Under the pieces are notes generated by a model. The model was given only the letters and a program-made list of their open reading frames with translations, searched no databases and was not told where the DNA came from. From NCBI GenBank assembly GCA_017407205.1, contig JAFQXA010000022.1, forward strand, positions 1-34,284: 34,284 bases of DNA. Reading direction: 5' to 3'. A program made the position numbers and the translations under genes. Below are positions 33,656 to 34,284 of the stretch, one piece after another. The stretch is from Clostridia bacterium (GTDB lineage Bacteria > Bacillota > Clostridia > Christensenellales > CAG-138). How positions within the stretch are numbered: position 1 is the first letter of the stretch; every line of letters begins with the position of its first letter.

Positions 33656-33672
33656 CTACCGCAAGGCGGTAG
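33656..33672 (+). promoter_or_regulatory. 7-bp hairpin in the leader of the four-helix-bundle gene
   Basis: CTACCGC (33656-33662) pairs perfectly with GCGGTAG (33666-33672) around AAG. It ends 19 bases before the chosen start and 9 bases before the GAGG Shine-Dalgarno, so it may shape translation initiation. Confidence 0.6.
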
Positions 33673-33690
33673 ATTAAAATGAGGCAAGTT

Positions 33691-34035
33691 ATGAGCAACA
33701 GTATTCTTCTTGATAAATCCAAGCTCTTTGCTTTGGAGATAATTCGTTTATGTAATAATGTAAAAAACGCAAAAAGAGAATCTATTATCACAAATCAGCT
33801 TGTACGCTCCGGAACAAGTGTCGGTGCAAACATACGCGAAGCTTTTTATGCACACGGAAAAGCTGATTTTATTGCAAAATTGCATATCGCACTAAAAGAA
33901 TGTGCAGAAAGCGAATATTGGTTAGAATTGCTTTTAGAGGGTGGCTACACCGATAACACAGCCGTCATAGAACATTGCATCGAAATAAAAAAGATTCTTA
34001 TTTCTTCCATAAACACAGCAAAAAACAATAATTAA
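33691..34035 (+). CDS. Four-helix-bundle protein (S23/23S rRNA IVP-like)
   Basis: A 114-residue protein of the four-helix-bundle family (PF05635/TIGR02436), known from ORFs inside 23S rRNA intervening sequences and related to the Avd accessory protein of diversity-generating retroelements. Family signatures are FALEIIRLCNNV, the central RSGTSVGANIREA (about residues 48-60) and ALKECAESEYWLELLL. It likely forms a basic pentameric barrel that binds nucleic acid; its role is unknown. The ATG at 33691 is preferred over 33679 because GAGG lies six bases upstream at 33681-33684. It sits between repeats, hairpins and an inverted tRNA-like fragment, with no rRNA or reverse transcriptase gene nearby. 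Confidence 0.85.
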   Translation: MSNSILLDKSKLFALEIIRLCNNVKNAKRESIITNQLVRSGTSVGANIREAFYAHGKADFIAKLHIALKECAESEYWLELLLEGGYTDNTAVIEHCIEIKKILISSINTAKNNN

Positions 34036-34040
34036 ACTCG

Positions 34041-34070
34041 TTTTTGGTAGCGGCACTTACCGACACGAAC
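34041..34070 (-). repeat. Inverted degenerate copy of tRNA-Met 3' end
   Basis: On the minus strand this reads GTTCGTGTCGGTAAGT followed by GCCGCTACCAAAAA. The true tRNA-Met T-arm and acceptor at 33500-33528 read GTTCGAGTCGGATC then GCCGCTACCAAAAA. The last 14 bases are identical and most of the T-arm matches, so this is a tRNA-Met-like fragment in reverse orientation, about 500 bases downstream of the real gene. Confidence 0.7.
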
Positions 34071-34162
34071 TCCAAAAGCCCTGCTTTTGGAGTGAGATGC
34101 GAGCCACAGCGAGCATGCAAAACGTTCCTGTGCGCAGCACAGTGTTAAACGTTTTGTGTCGG
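34060..34162. repeat. Nested palindromes, candidate structured RNA or element end
   Basis: Outer arms CCGACAC (34060-34066) and GTGTCGG (34156-34162) enclose two strong stem-loops. One is CTCCAAAAGC/GCTTTTGGAG (34070-34092, 3-base loop). The other is AAAACGTT/AACGTTTT (34119-34126 with 34148-34155) with an inner CTGTGC/GCACAG hairpin (34128-34142). GCGAGC is repeated at 34099 and 34109. No open reading frame covers it. It could be an element terminus, a terminator or a structured RNA. Confidence 0.6.
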
Positions 34163-34206
34163 ATATTATAATAACTCGTTCCTATTGCCCCATTCGGGGA
34201 GCATTT

Positions 34207-34284
34207 TTATTTTCTCCCCGGATAATCATATCCCTTTGGGACATTCAAAAGATAATCTGCCGACACCTTAAAATAATTGCAAAA
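34207..34284 (-). CDS. XRE-family HTH regulator, C-terminal fragment (cut by window edge)
   Basis: The last 25 codons of a minus-strand gene enter from the right edge and end at TAA (34207-34209). The peptide contains FCNYFKVSADYLLNVPKG, the typical end of a helix-turn-helix XRE domain (L/C-x-Y-F-x-V-S-x-D-Y-L-L-G/N). The start and most of the DNA-binding domain lie outside the window. A GGGGAG/CTCCCC hairpin (34195-34219) overlaps its end without a clear T-run. Confidence 0.75.
   Translation of the reverse strand, partial: FCNYFKVSADYLLNVPKGYDYPGRK

Noticed and set aside
33691..34035. Avd protein of a diversity-generating retroelement
   Set aside because: No reverse transcriptase, template repeat or variable target gene lies in the window; the protein is only a distant relative of Avd.

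Overview
The window looks like a chromosomal segment of a low-to-mid GC Bacillota of class Clostridia, probably an anaerobic gut or rumen lineage. The evidence is the yybS-gdpP-rplI-dnaB order typical of Bacillota, a DnaD plus DnaI-type primosome pair, the WalJ (YycJ), CPBP, CvpA and YegS families, a dockerin-bearing amidase, strong Shine-Dalgarno sequences on most genes and genome-encoded CCA on the tRNAs. The genus cannot be fixed from the sequence alone. No phage, insertion sequence or CRISPR array is visible.

Layout. 1-302: two tRNA-Ser genes (minus) under a perfect consensus promoter. 382-7352 (plus): a two-gene short chromate-transporter pair, WalJ-like hydrolase, CPBP protease, rlmH, YbaK-type deacylase, glnS and gltX. 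7426-12383 (plus): YegS-type lipid kinase, a membrane-anchored unknown (DUF5711-like), CvpA, a frameshifted RlmI-like methyltransferase and a protein with two complete RluA pseudouridine synthase domains. 12361-17712 (minus): a compact surface-polysaccharide operon with nucleotide-sugar dehydrogenase, GT4 glycosyltransferase, O-antigen ligase/polymerase-like protein and MurJ-type flippase. 17821-19984 (minus): a DnaI-like helicase loader and a DnaD-like protein broken by one in-frame TAG, under a promoter overlapped by a DnaA-box palindrome. 20129-20776 (plus): a lipoprotein. 20846-23430 (minus): a two-gene operon of an E2-like acyltransferase and an acyl-CoA ligase. 23519-28245 (minus): yybS-gdpP-rplI-dnaB. 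28445-31061 (plus): dockerin amidase and an AAA/DUF4143 ATPase. 31119-33086 (minus): transketolase. 33256-33562 (plus): tRNA-fMet and tRNA-Met. 33568-34162: a repeat-rich element around a four-helix-bundle (S23/IVP-like) gene, ending in an inverted, degenerate copy of the tRNA-Met 3' end. 34207-34284 (minus): the C-terminal end of an XRE-type regulator cut by the window edge.

How the parts work together. Much of the window is housekeeping: translation (glnS, gltX, rlmH, RluA, tRNAs, rplI), replication initiation (dnaB, DnaD/DnaI) and c-di-AMP turnover (gdpP). The accessory parts are the polysaccharide operon, the acyl ligase/acyltransferase operon, the dockerin amidase and the four-helix-bundle element. 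Two points stand out beyond gene content. At least four genes (382, 3179, 7426, 20129) have a -10-like hexamer 6 to 9 bases before the start codon and no Shine-Dalgarno, so they are probably translated from leaderless mRNAs. The four-helix-bundle element after tRNA-Met has the architecture of a small undescribed mobile or structured-RNA element.
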